A DNA stretch of 64,000 nt, from the NCBI RefSeq assembly GCF_017377795.1, contig NZ_JAFRDR010000003.1, forward strand, positions 620,001 to 684,000. Reading direction: 5' to 3'. The stretch is from Williamsia soli (lineage in GTDB: Bacteria > Actinomycetota > Actinomycetes > Mycobacteriales > Mycobacteriaceae). Position numbers and translations under genes: made by a program. Within the stretch, counting starts at the first letter, position 1, and each line of letters opens with the position of its first letter. The notes below the pieces were generated by a model that saw only the letters and a list, made by a program, of their open reading frames with translations, had not been told where the DNA came from and made no database searches. Shown here piece by piece: positions 25,096 through 37,478 of the stretch.

Positions 25096-26433
25096 ATGTC
25101 ACGCACGTTGCATCTCAATGCCTTTGTCATGGGCGTCGGCCACCATGAGGCCGCCTGGCGGCATCCCCGCACCGCCGAACATCACGTCCTCGACGTCGAT
25201 CACTTCGTCCGGCTCGGTCAGATCGCCGAGCGCGGCAAGCTCGATTCGATCTTCTTCGCCGACGGACTGGCGATCGGCCCGAACATCCGGCGCAACACCC
25301 AGGCGATCTTCGAACCGATCACCCTGCTGTCGGCCATTGCCGGCGGGACCAGCAAGGTCGGTCTGATCGCCACCGCCTCAACGGGTTACAACCATCCGTA
25401 CACCTTGGCCCGCGCATTCGCCTCGCTCGAACACATCAGTGGCGGCCGGGCAGGCTGGAACATCGTCACGTCCGGCAACAGTCAGGAAGCCCTCAACTTC
25501 GGCCTCGACTCCATCCCCGAGCACGCCGGCAGGTACCGCCGGGCCCAAGAGTTCGTCGACGTCGTGACGAAACTGTGGGACAGCTGGGATCAGGACGCGG
25601 TGGTGCTCGATGTGGAAGGCGCAGTCTTCGCCGACCCCGATCGGGTCCGGACCATCGACCATGTGGGAGAGCATTTCTCGGTTCGCGGGCCATTGAATTC
25701 GCCGCGATCCCCGCAAGGCAGGCCGGTGCTGGTGCAGGCCGGGTCGTCAGAAGACGGCAAGGAACTCGCAGCGCACTACGCCGAGGTGGTCTTCACCGCA
25801 CAGCGCACGATCGCCGAGGGCCGAAGCTTCTATCAGGACCTCAAGAGCCGGTTGCCGAAGTACGGCCGCACGTTCTCCGATCTGCAGATCCTGCCGGGCA
25901 TCGTCCCGTTCATCGGTGGCACCGAGGCAGAGGCGAAAGCCCTCGAACGAGAGTTCACCGACCTCATCTCTCCCGACTACGCGCTCGGGCAGCTCTCGGC
26001 ATTCTTCAATGTCGACCTCACGGGACTCTCCCTCGATGCCCGACTCCCCGAGCTCCCACCGGAGTCGGAGATCGAAGGACACAAGAGCCGCTCGACACTC
26101 GTCCGGCAGCTCGCCGCGAAGGGTGACCTGACGATTCGGGAGTTGATCGGCGAACTCGGTGGCGGTCGAGGCCACCGCAGCATCGCAGGCACCCCCGAGC
26201 AGATCGCCGACGACCTCATCGAATGGGTCGACGCCGGTGCGGCTGACGGGTTCAACATCATGCCGCCCTACCTGCCCGGTGGACTCGATGATTTCGTCGA
26301 CCAGGTGGTCCCGATCCTGCAGGCACGCGGCCGTTTCCGCACGGATTACACGGAGTCGACCCTGCGGGGCCACTACGGTCTCGACGTACCCACCGCCGCC
26401 GAGTCACGGGAGGAAGCAGCCACCGCGGTATGA
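25096..26433 (+). CDS. FMN-dependent monooxygenase, NtaA/SnaA/DszA family
   Basis: 445 residues of the bacterial luciferase-like TIM-barrel fold. Diagnostic segments are LDSIFFADGL, TASTGYNHPYTLARAFASLEH, GRAGWNIVTS and PVLVQAGSSEDG. Members use reduced FMN to attack nitrilotriacetate, dibenzothiophene sulfone or alkyl-sulfur compounds. Its place directly after a sulfonate importer suggests desulfonation. A flavin reductase is needed; the nearest in this window is far away at 59632. TAGGAA precedes the ATG. Confidence 0.9.
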   Translation: MSRTLHLNAFVMGVGHHEAAWRHPRTAEHHVLDVDHFVRLGQIAERGKLDSIFFADGLAIGPNIRRNTQAIFEPITLLSAIAGGTSKVGLIATASTGYNHPYTLARAFASLEHISGGRAGWNIVTSGNSQEALNFGLDSIPEHAGRYRRAQEFVDVVTKLWDSWDQDAVVLDVEGAVFADPDRVRTIDHVGEHFSVRGPLNSPRSPQGRPVLVQAGSSEDGKELAAHYAEVVFTAQRTIAEGRSFYQDLKSRLPKYGRTFSDLQILPGIVPFIGGTEAEAKALEREFTDLISPDYALGQLSAFFNVDLTGLSLDARLPELPPESEIEGHKSRSTLVRQLAAKGDLTIRELIGELGGGRGHRSIAGTPEQIADDLIEWVDAGAADGFNIMPPYLPGGLDDFVDQVVPILQARGRFRTDYTESTLRGHYGLDVPTAAESREEAATAV

Positions 26434-27656
26434 CGGCGACCCTGGATGCTCAGCGTCCGTTGCGGTCGCTGGCAGGGACCGTCTACCTTCCGGCTGCGGC
26501 ATACGGCATCGGGCAGGGGGCGGCCGCACCGGTGATGGTGCTGGCCGCCCTCGACCTCGGTGCGGGCGTCGCGATCGCCGGCCTGGCGGTGGCGCTGGTC
26601 GGACTCGGACAGGTGGTCGGCGACACCTGCTCCGGCCAGATAGTCGCGCGCATCGGTGAACGCCGTTCGATCATCGTCGCGAGTTCGGTGGCGGCGGCGG
26701 GTGCACTGACCTGCCTACTGGCGCAGACTGTGTGGTTGCTGGCCGTGGGGATTTCGATGGTTGGCCTGGCCAACGCGGTGTGGGGCCTGGCGCGGCAGAA
26801 CTACCTGTCACTGGCGGTGCCGTTCGAGTGGCGGGCGCGGGCGATGTCGCTGTTCGGTGGAGCCATGCGATTCGGCTTTTTCGCCGGCCCGTTCATCGGT
26901 GCGGGCGGGATCGTGCTGATGGGGGCTCGAGGTGGTTTCGTCGTGCAGCTGGTGGCAGTCGTCGTCGCCGGGCTGATGATGGCGCGGCTGGCGGATCCAC
27001 CGGGCGCAGGCGCGGTGCAATCGCCGGTCAGCCTCCGCGGGGTGTTTGCCGAACACGGCCGGTTGCTGTCCACCCTCGGTGCGGGATCGCTGCTGCTCGG
27101 TGTCGCCCGCAGCTCACGTGATGCCATATTGCCGTTGTGGGCCAACCACATCGGCCTGTCCCCCGCCGTCGCCAGCATCTTGTTCGGAGTCGGCGCCGCA
27201 GCCGACGTCATCTGCGCCTACCCGGCCGGACACCTGATGGACCGCTTCGGGCGGACCTTCGTGGCGATCCCGTCGATCCTGGTACTGGCCGTGTCGTACG
27301 TGGCCTTGCCCTTCACCACGGCCGTGGCCGGTTTCGCGGCAGTCGCCATCGTGATGGGCATCGGGAACGGCTTCGGCAACGGGGTGATCATGACCATCGG
27401 CGCCGACGTGGCCCCTGCGACCGGTCGCGCCGAGTTCCTGGCGGCCTGGCGACTGACCCACGACGCGGGGTTCTTCGCGGGGCCGCTGGCGATCGCAGGC
27501 GCGGCTGCGCTCTTCCCGCTGTCGATCGCCGCGTTCACGGTGTCGGGGCTCTCCGCCGGTGGAGCGGTGTTGTTGGGTAAATATGTTCCGCAGTACACGC
27601 GGGCGAAGTTCGTCTTGGGTAAGGAGAAGGCACATGGATCTGGGTCTGACCGGTAA
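26430..27656 (+). CDS. MFS transporter
   Basis: 408 residues, about twelve membrane segments in two halves, with an MFS-type DRFGRTFVAIPS loop after the sixth to seventh segment. The start overlaps the monooxygenase stop (ATGA). It may export a product such as a desulfonated carbon skeleton or import a substrate; sequence does not say which. Confidence 0.88.
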   Translation: MTATLDAQRPLRSLAGTVYLPAAAYGIGQGAAAPVMVLAALDLGAGVAIAGLAVALVGLGQVVGDTCSGQIVARIGERRSIIVASSVAAAGALTCLLAQTVWLLAVGISMVGLANAVWGLARQNYLSLAVPFEWRARAMSLFGGAMRFGFFAGPFIGAGGIVLMGARGGFVVQLVAVVVAGLMMARLADPPGAGAVQSPVSLRGVFAEHGRLLSTLGAGSLLLGVARSSRDAILPLWANHIGLSPAVASILFGVGAAADVICAYPAGHLMDRFGRTFVAIPSILVLAVSYVALPFTTAVAGFAAVAIVMGIGNGFGNGVIMTIGADVAPATGRAEFLAAWRLTHDAGFFAGPLAIAGAAALFPLSIAAFTVSGLSAGGAVLLGKYVPQYTRAKFVLGKEKAHGSGSDR

Positions 27657-28431
27657 ACGGGCGATCGTCACCGGTGGCAGCAAGGGCATCGGCCTCGCGA
27701 TCGCCACCGCCCTCGCCACCGAAGGGGCCGACGTCGTCATCGCGGCGCGCGGGGCGGAGGCGCTGAGCGCGGCAGCCGCCGACATCGCAGGGAAGTCGGG
27801 CCGCACGGTCGTGGACGTCCCGGTGGACACCGGCGACGACGCGTCCGTGCAGGCGCTGGTGGCGCGCGTGGTCGCAAAGTTGGGTGGTGTCGACATCCTG
27901 GTGAACTCGGCCGCGACACCGTGGAGCGCGGGCAAGCCGACCGACTTTGCGGCCACCACCGACGACGTCGTCCGCCGCGAGGTCGAGATCAAGGTGCTCG
28001 GCTACCTGCGGACGGCTCGGGCCGTGGCGCCACACCTCATCGACCAGGGCTGGGGACGCATCATCAACATCAGCGGACTCGGTGCCCGACAGGCCAATTC
28101 GATCGCCCAGACCATCCGGAACGTCAGTGTGTCGGCGCTCACCAAGAACCTGGCCGACGAACTCGGCCCGCACGGGATCAACGTCACCGTGGTGCACCCC
28201 GGCCGGACCCGGACCGCACGTCTCGATGAGCAACTCGCGGAAAAGTCCGCCGAATCAGGTGAGTCCGTGGCCGATCTGGAAAGAGAGCTGGCCACCAACT
28301 CGATCCGCCGGATCGTCGACGCCTCCGAGGTCGCAGACGTGGTCGCGTTCCTCGCCTCACCACGCAGTGTCGGGATCACCGGCGACGCGATCGCCGTCGG
28401 CGGCGGGGTGGTCGGACCCGTCTACTACTGA
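27634..28431 (+). CDS. SDR family protein with substituted active-site Tyr/Lys
   Basis: 265 residues, start preceded by AAGGAGA and overlapping the MFS gene by 23 bp. The Rossmann motif TGGSKGIG (13-20) and NSAA (91-94) are intact and Ser147 is present in NISG. Where YxxxK should be, the protein has Q159-T-I-R-N163, so the catalytic Tyr and Lys are missing. It may be a non-reductive SDR (hydratase, lyase or structural) or use another general acid. Its stop is 2 bp from the convergent SnoaL-like gene. Confidence 0.85.
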   Translation: MDLGLTGKRAIVTGGSKGIGLAIATALATEGADVVIAARGAEALSAAAADIAGKSGRTVVDVPVDTGDDASVQALVARVVAKLGGVDILVNSAATPWSAGKPTDFAATTDDVVRREVEIKVLGYLRTARAVAPHLIDQGWGRIINISGLGARQANSIAQTIRNVSVSALTKNLADELGPHGINVTVVHPGRTRTARLDEQLAEKSAESGESVADLERELATNSIRRIVDASEVADVVAFLASPRSVGITGDAIAVGGGVVGPVYY

Positions 28432-28433
28432 GA

Positions 28434-28883
28434 TCAGACCTGGCCGGTGGCGTCGTAGATCCACGACGTGTCGGCGGCGGCCAGCGTATCCATCCAGTCC
28501 GATGGAGCCGTGTTCGCCAGGCCACCGAAGTCCCAGTAGTCCTTCCAGAGGGTGATCTTGCCGTCGACCACTTTGTGCACGGTCACGAAGGCCAGGGTCG
28601 CGGTCTCGCCTGTCGCCCAGGTCCACGTCTCGCTGTGCTCGTACATCACGTCGGCGCCGTCGGAGATCAGCAGACCGTCGTGGTTGATGTAGTCGGCGAG
28701 GCTCTCCAGCCCGACCTTCAGCCGCTTGACGATGTCATCGGGGCCTCGGGCAGCGAGTCCGGGACCGACCGGCATGTCGATGTAGATGCAATCGTCGGAC
28801 ACAAAACCTTTGACCCCCTCCCAGTCTCGCTTGCTCAGCGCGGCCCAGAGACCCAGCACTACGGACTTGTTGTCAGCTGACAC
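28434..28883 (-). CDS. SnoaL/NTF2-like protein (limonene-epoxide-hydrolase family)
   Basis: 149 residues from a GTG start with GAAGAGG upstream. Short alpha+beta barrel sequence with CIYIDMP, ARGPDDIVKRL, and WKDYWDFGGL, resembling limonene-1,2-epoxide hydrolase and SnoaL cyclase relatives. The final Asp of the hydrolase site may be D in KDYWD, but the Arg/Asp pair is not clear, so catalysis is uncertain. The start lies inside the end of the amidohydrolase gene (11-bp overlap), showing an operon. Confidence 0.78.
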   Translation of the reverse strand: MSADNKSVVLGLWAALSKRDWEGVKGFVSDDCIYIDMPVGPGLAARGPDDIVKRLKVGLESLADYINHDGLLISDGADVMYEHSETWTWATGETATLAFVTVHKVVDGKITLWKDYWDFGGLANTAPSDWMDTLAAADTSWIYDATGQV

Positions 28884-30642
28884 GTTCGTACCTCTTCTCA
28901 TTCGAGTGTGCAGGAAGGAAACGTCCGATGCGTTTGTGCCCCAGCGCATCTGCTGGGCGGTCGTCGACGAACACCGTCTCACCGCCCACCATGACGATGC
29001 GAACGGTACGTTCGTTGCGGTTCACCATGCGCGAGAGCCCACCGAACTGCTCGACCTGCGCCTCGCGATAGTCCTCGAGGGAGGCGTCCAGGTGTTCGGG
29101 GTCGAGCACGAACAGGTCGGCCCGATCACCGACGCGCAGGTGCCCGGCGTCGATGCCGTTCCAGTCGGCGAGCTCACCGGTCAGGCGGTGCACGGCATGT
29201 TCGACACTCATGAACGGCTCACCGGCCTCTGCCGCGGTGTGTACGTGCCGGAGCAGTCGCAGCCCGAAGTTGTAGAACGCCATGCTCCGCAGGTGCGCGC
29301 CCGCGTCGGAGAACCCGATCTGGATCCCGGAATCCCTGGCGAGTTTCTTCAGCAACTCGGGCCGATGATTGGAGATGGTGGTGCGCCAGCGGATCTTCGA
29401 TCCGTGCTCGAGTAGCAGGTCGAGATACGCGTCGACCGGATGAAGGCCGCCGCGGTCGAGTCCGACGTCGCCGAAGGTCTTACCGACCACGGCCGCGTCC
29501 GGGCATTCGACGATCTCCGCGTCGAAGAAGTCCCGGTGCCAGACCCTCGGCCCGTATTTCTTGTCGTAATCCTGGCGGAACCGGCGGCGATAGCTCTCGT
29601 CCCGCATCAACTCGTTGCGGTCGATCGCGTCTTGCAGGTGCAATGCCGCCGCGCCGGAACCGAACTCCTCGAACACGGCCAGTTCCATGCCGTCGGCGTA
29701 GACCTCGAATGGCACGGGCAGGTGTTGCCACCGGAAGTCGCCGCCGAGCCTGTTGATCAGCCTGGCCATCGGGCCCATGGCGTGGACGACCTCGGGTCGG
29801 GCTTTGATGTCGGCCGCGGACAACAGGCTCGTCTTCAGTTGCGGCCGTCCGACTCCCAGCGACGTGAACAGCTGCGACAGCACGTTGAGCGGGCGCGAGA
29901 TGTCGGGCCCCGACTGCAGCACCCGCTTACGCCTGCGCAAGATCGCATTGAGTCGGCGCAACTCCCGCCGCTTCGCGTACGTGGACGGCAGGGTCCGGGA
30001 GCGGCAGACGACGCCGTCGAGTTTGTCGAACAGCAGTTGCTGCGACGACAGCCCGACGAAACCCGCATCCAGGGCCTTGTTGAGCATGCGCTCCATGCGA
30101 ACCTGTTCCGTTGCCGTGGGGACCACGTCGCCACGGGTCGCGCGGTCGAGGCCCATCGCCGCGGCCCGGATGTCGGAGTGCCCGATGAAGGCCGCGACGT
30201 TCGGGCCGAGAGCCAGCGACGAGAGCGTGTCGACGTACTCGCGGGCGTTGCGCCACGTCCGGTGCCGATCGATGTTGGAGATGACGTGGCCGCGCGGGAT
30301 CGCTTCCACGCGCCCGAACAGATCCCCGGCCACCTCGGCGTCGACGTGGATGGTCGACAGCGAGCACGAACCGAGCAGCACGGTGGTGACGCCGTGGCGC
30401 AACGACTCGCTCAGGTCAGGACCGCCGAGCACCTCCACGTCGTAGTGGGTGTGGATGTCGATCATGCCCGGGAGCACCCACAGCCCCGCTGCCTCGATGA
30501 CGTCGGCGCAACCGTCGGCATCGATCGGCTCGGCAGAGATCAGGGCGATGCGGCCGTCGCGGATACCGATGTCGCGGACACCCGAAGCCGCGCCGGTGCC
30601 GTCGAACCACCGGCCTCGGCGGATCACTGTGTCGAAGGCCAT
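28873..30642 (-). CDS. Amidohydrolase, N-acyl-D-amino-acid deacylase type
   Basis: 589 residues. The metal motif H64-T-H66-YD follows the beta-sandwich opening (RGRWFDGTG, PGMIDIHTH). DAGAHLRSM near the C-terminal part supplies the catalytic Asp, and ADLFVLDPEHL closes the sandwich. This D-aminoacylase group hydrolyses N-acyl-D-amino acids or related cyclic amides in the cytosol. It is coupled to the SnoaL-like gene. The 116 bp upstream hold an AGCGCA/TGCGCT inverted repeat (30723-30741) but no clear promoter. Confidence 0.87.
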   Translation of the reverse strand: MAFDTVIRRGRWFDGTGAASGVRDIGIRDGRIALISAEPIDADGCADVIEAAGLWVLPGMIDIHTHYDVEVLGGPDLSESLRHGVTTVLLGSCSLSTIHVDAEVAGDLFGRVEAIPRGHVISNIDRHRTWRNAREYVDTLSSLALGPNVAAFIGHSDIRAAAMGLDRATRGDVVPTATEQVRMERMLNKALDAGFVGLSSQQLLFDKLDGVVCRSRTLPSTYAKRRELRRLNAILRRRKRVLQSGPDISRPLNVLSQLFTSLGVGRPQLKTSLLSAADIKARPEVVHAMGPMARLINRLGGDFRWQHLPVPFEVYADGMELAVFEEFGSGAAALHLQDAIDRNELMRDESYRRRFRQDYDKKYGPRVWHRDFFDAEIVECPDAAVVGKTFGDVGLDRGGLHPVDAYLDLLLEHGSKIRWRTTISNHRPELLKKLARDSGIQIGFSDAGAHLRSMAFYNFGLRLLRHVHTAAEAGEPFMSVEHAVHRLTGELADWNGIDAGHLRVGDRADLFVLDPEHLDASLEDYREAQVEQFGGLSRMVNRNERTVRIVMVGGETVFVDDRPADALGHKRIGRFLPAHSNEKRYERVS

Positions 30643-30758
30643 GGGTCGGATTACAACCCTGTAGGAGTCGGCGCGTCAGTTGAATGGGCGAATTGGCTCG
30701 AACTCGCGAATCATGTTGGCATAGCGCAAATAGTCTGCGCTCGCTTTCGCCTCTACCG

Positions 30759-31928
30759 TCAGCCCGGCGGCGGTTTATGATCGGCAACCAACTTTTCCGC
30801 GAGGTCGTAGTCGTCGTTGCTGTTGAAGGTGAGCCCACCGACGGTGACCCCGCCGCGCTGATACCAGACGGTGAAGCCACCTTCCGGGAAGCCCCCATTG
30901 CGTTCGACGAGGTGCGCGGAATCGTAGCCGTCGCCCCATGCCGCGTACTTGAGTGTGTGATTGCCGATGGTCGTCCAGAATCCAGGGACGGAATCCCACG
31001 ATGTGTCGACCCCGGCTGCCGTCGCGCCGGCAACCTCCCCCTGGTCCACCGCGTCCTGCCAGTGTTCGGTCGCGACCTGACGCCCGGCCGCCGTGTTGTG
31101 CGCGGTTGCGACATCGCCGACGGCGAGAACAGAGGCCGCGCTGGTGCGCATGTGTTCGTCGACGACGATCCGGCCGTCGTCGACCTTCAGGCCGGCCGAC
31201 TCCGCGATGTCCGCGCATGGCGTGATCCCGGTCGCCGCGAGGATGAGGTCGGCGTCGATGCGGACTCCGTCGTCCAGGGTCACCGCCCCCGGTTCTATCT
31301 TGACAACGTTCGGACCGCCGACGTAGCGCACGCCGGAGTCGTCGAGCATCGCCCGGATCCTGGCGCCGGCATCGGGGCCGAGACGGCTTTCCTGCGGGAC
31401 ATCGTTGGGCGCGACGAGGGTCGTGGTCACCCCGCGCGATGCGAGCGAGGCAGCAGCTTCACAACCGATGAACCCTGCGCCGATGACCACGGCCGAAGCC
31501 GCTTTCTCGGCGCCTTCGCGCAGGCTCGAGGCCTCGGAGAAGGACCGCAGTAACAGTGCGTGTTCGCCGCCGGGCACCGGAATCGGCACCGGCCGGGCAC
31601 CGGTTGCGATGATCGCGGTGCCGAAATCGATGGTCTCGCTGGTCGAGAGCCTCGCGTTCTTGGCCGTGGTGTCGAGCTCGAGGACCGAGGTGTCGGTGCG
31701 TACTTCGATGTTGCGTTCGCTGTACCACTCCCGCGGGTGCAGCGCGACATCGTCGGGGCCGCTGTCCCCCTGCAGGTAATCCTTGCTCAGAGGGGGCCGA
31801 AAGTACGGCAGATCGGGGTCCGACGTCACGATCAGCACTCGTCCGCTGCCGCCGTTGTCGCGATAACTTTCGGCCGCGGACACCCCGCCCGGACCGCTGC
31901 CGATGATCAGAAGCTCGGTGCTGTTCAT
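30759..31928 (-). CDS. NAD(P)/FAD-dependent ferredoxin-reductase-like oxidoreductase
   Basis: 389 residues. The FAD motif GSGPGGVSAAE is at 10-20, the NAD(P) motif VVIGAGFIGCEAA near 141, and VLAVGDVATAHN binds the FAD ribityl chain. The C-terminal domain is typical of reductases that serve Rieske oxygenases or cytochromes P450. No oxygenase or ferredoxin gene adjoins it. A longer start would add 12 residues; ATG 31928 gives the usual length. It is divergent from a VOC protein across a shared palindrome. Confidence 0.87.
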   Translation of the reverse strand: MNSTELLIIGSGPGGVSAAESYRDNGGSGRVLIVTSDPDLPYFRPPLSKDYLQGDSGPDDVALHPREWYSERNIEVRTDTSVLELDTTAKNARLSTSETIDFGTAIIATGARPVPIPVPGGEHALLLRSFSEASSLREGAEKAASAVVIGAGFIGCEAAASLASRGVTTTLVAPNDVPQESRLGPDAGARIRAMLDDSGVRYVGGPNVVKIEPGAVTLDDGVRIDADLILAATGITPCADIAESAGLKVDDGRIVVDEHMRTSAASVLAVGDVATAHNTAAGRQVATEHWQDAVDQGEVAGATAAGVDTSWDSVPGFWTTIGNHTLKYAAWGDGYDSAHLVERNGGFPEGGFTVWYQRGGVTVGGLTFNSNDDYDLAEKLVADHKPPPG

Positions 31929-31964
31929 GCGCCTCGCGTACCCGATTTGAACTCCGACGAACAT

Positions 31965-31985
31965 TGAGGACCGAAACTGTCCTCA
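31965..31985. promoter_or_regulatory. Operator palindrome in divergent promoter
   Basis: TGAGGAC (31965-31971) and GTCCTCA (31979-31985) are perfect arms 7 nt apart, between the divergent flavoprotein and VOC genes. The spacing is typical of a MarR- or HxlR-type dimer site that would control both genes. No regulator gene is adjacent. Confidence 0.5.
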
Positions 31986-32046
31986 TTGGTTGCGATGATG
32001 TTCTCAGCAGCAAAGAACAACTCAGCACACGCACTGGAGGAACATC

Positions 32047-32418
32047 ATGGACTGGACACTCGAACTCGTCATCCTTCCCGTCACCGACGTCGACCGGGCA
32101 AAGGACTTCTACGAGAAGGTCGGCTTCAACGTCGACCACGACCACGTCGTCTCCGACGAGGTTCGCTTCGTCCAGATGACGCCGCCCGGCTCGGCCTGTT
32201 CGATCGCCTTCGGCAAAGGCATCACCGACGCCGAACCCGGCTCTGTGAAGGGGATGCAGGTCGTTGTCTCCGATATCCAGGAAGCCCACGACCACCTGCA
32301 GTCCGTCGGCATCGACCCCGGTGAGATCGACATCCAACCCTGGGGCCACTTCGTCGGCTTCGCCGACCCCGATGGCAACCAGTGGTCCGTGCAATACATG
32401 CCCTACCGCAACGCCTAG
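32047..32418 (+). CDS. VOC (glyoxalase/bleomycin resistance) family protein
   Basis: 123 residues with GGAGGAA upstream. One vicinal-oxygen-chelate fold of two beta-alpha-beta-beta-beta units: VILPVTDVDRAKDFYEKVGF at the start and WGHFVGFADPDGNQWSVQ at the end, the latter with the usual metal Glu replaced by Gln. Could bind a small hydrophobic molecule or act as a glyoxalase-like isomerase; activity is unknown. Confidence 0.85.
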   Translation: MDWTLELVILPVTDVDRAKDFYEKVGFNVDHDHVVSDEVRFVQMTPPGSACSIAFGKGITDAEPGSVKGMQVVVSDIQEAHDHLQSVGIDPGEIDIQPWGHFVGFADPDGNQWSVQYMPYRNA

Positions 32419-32425
32419 CTTCCTT

Positions 32426-32484
32426 TCGAGCGTGTAGTTGTCGCGGCATCGGCCGAGAATCCTTCGCGCTAACTACACGCTCGA
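32426..32484. repeat. Hairpin repeat at 3' end of DUF559 gene
   Basis: TCGAGCGTGTAGTT (32426-32439) and AACTACACGCTCGA (32471-32484) are perfect 14-base arms with a 31-nt loop. The stop codon of the DUF559 gene (32473-32475) is inside the right arm. The same arm sequence occurs at 33370 on the other side of the gene. Confidence 0.88.
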
Positions 32485-33327
32485 TCGGGATATCGCCTCC
32501 CGAACCCGGGCGACGACAACTCCGGGACGTTCCGCGAGCAACTCAGCGCTGACCCGCACAACGCGCCAGCCCGCAGCCTCTAGGTCCGCCCACCGGTCGA
32601 TGTCCCGTGAACGCTGCCGACGGTCTGTCCAATGGTGCCCGCCGTCGTATTCAACGGCGACTTTCCACCTCCGCCACCCCATGTCCAGACGGATGTAGAC
32701 GTGCCCGTACTCATCGCGCAGTTCGATCTGGGTCTCTGGCGCAGGCAGTCCAGCTCTGATCAGCAGCAATCTCGTTCGAGTCTCGGGCGGCGACTCTGCG
32801 CCGGCGTCGACGAGTTCGAGGACTCCTCGCATCTGTGCGAGACCGCGCGCACCCGGGTGCCTGTCGGCGAGTGCACAGACGTCGATCGCTTTGACCCCGG
32901 TGGCACCCATCAAAGAGTCCAGAACCTCGACGGCACGATCGGCATCCAGCCGCCTGCCGATATCGAACGCCGTCCGGGCCGGGGTGGAGGCAGGCAACCC
33001 ACTTGCTTGGCAGATCTCGTCGTCAGACAACCTACCGCTCCACACCACGATCCCTCGCGGCGATCGTCGCTCCATCCGATTGAGTTCGACCGCTGCATCA
33101 CATTCGATCCATTTGGTTCCGTGCAGGGCCGCCGCCGCCAAGCCGACGACGGTGACGGGCGACCCCGCCCACAACACCGCGGCCTCGGTCCGCACCCGCA
33201 GCGTGGGCTCGACCGAGCGGTGGACGTACACACCCCGGTAGATCGACACGTAGTCCTTGCGCAACTCGTATGGCGTGAGACGGCCAACCGCCACCGCCTC
33301 TGCGCCCAGAAAGGGCCTCTCCCCCAT
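32473..33327 (-). CDS. DUF559 nuclease-like protein with AbiEi-like N-terminus
   Basis: 284 residues from ATG 33327. The first half (GRLTPYELRKDYVSIYRGVYV, then a winged-helix-like region) resembles the N-terminal part of AbiEi-type antitoxin proteins. The C-terminal DUF559 domain (about 222-260) has VAVEYDGGHHW followed by RSRDIDRWADLEAAGWRVVRVS, a Vsr/PD-(D/E)XK endonuclease-like core with E226 and D228. Target and partner are unknown. The gene is bracketed by two related hairpins, its stop codon lies in one, and reading upstream of the ATG enters the other. It lies between a VOC gene and rpoC. Confidence 0.8.
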   Translation of the reverse strand: MGERPFLGAEAVAVGRLTPYELRKDYVSIYRGVYVHRSVEPTLRVRTEAAVLWAGSPVTVVGLAAAALHGTKWIECDAAVELNRMERRSPRGIVVWSGRLSDDEICQASGLPASTPARTAFDIGRRLDADRAVEVLDSLMGATGVKAIDVCALADRHPGARGLAQMRGVLELVDAGAESPPETRTRLLLIRAGLPAPETQIELRDEYGHVYIRLDMGWRRWKVAVEYDGGHHWTDRRQRSRDIDRWADLEAAGWRVVRVSAELLAERPGVVVARVREAISRSSV

Positions 33328-33369
33328 GCACCTTCGACGTGCTTGCGCAGCGAACGGATCCTCACCAGC

Positions 33370-33428
33370 TCGAGCGTGTAGTTGTTGCGGCATCGATCGA
33401 GACGACATCGCAACTACTACACGCTCGA
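33370..33428. repeat. Hairpin repeat upstream of DUF559 gene
   Basis: Arms 33370-33389 and 33409-33428 are 20 bases with one mismatch around a 19-nt loop. The outer 14 bases equal those of the repeat at 32426. It sits 43 bp before the DUF559 ATG and just downstream of the rpoC terminator. Confidence 0.88.
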
Positions 33429-33437
33429 CACACAAAA

Positions 33438-33465
33438 GCGGGCGCCCTCCGAAGAGGACGCCCGC
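33438..33465 (-). terminator. rpoC Rho-independent terminator
   Basis: On the minus strand, GCGGGCG-t-CCTC, a TTCG loop and GAGG-g-CGCCCGC are followed by TTTTGTG, 16 bp after the rpoC stop. This ends the rpoB-rpoC transcript. Confidence 0.88.
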
Positions 33466-33480
33466 CTTTGATGCGTTTAC

Positions 33481-37437
<3,957 letters not shown>

Positions 37438-37478
37438 TATTTACCTTTCAGTAGCTCAGTCAGAAACAGCAAGGGTGA

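Noticed and set aside
25096-26433. Nitrilotriacetate monooxygenase (ntaA) as a specific assignment
   Set aside because: The family covers many substrates, and the sulfonate-type neighbours point elsewhere; only the family name is supported.
32426-33428. Classical insertion sequence or transposon
   Set aside because: No DDE or HUH transposase motifs and no target-site duplication are visible next to the hairpins.
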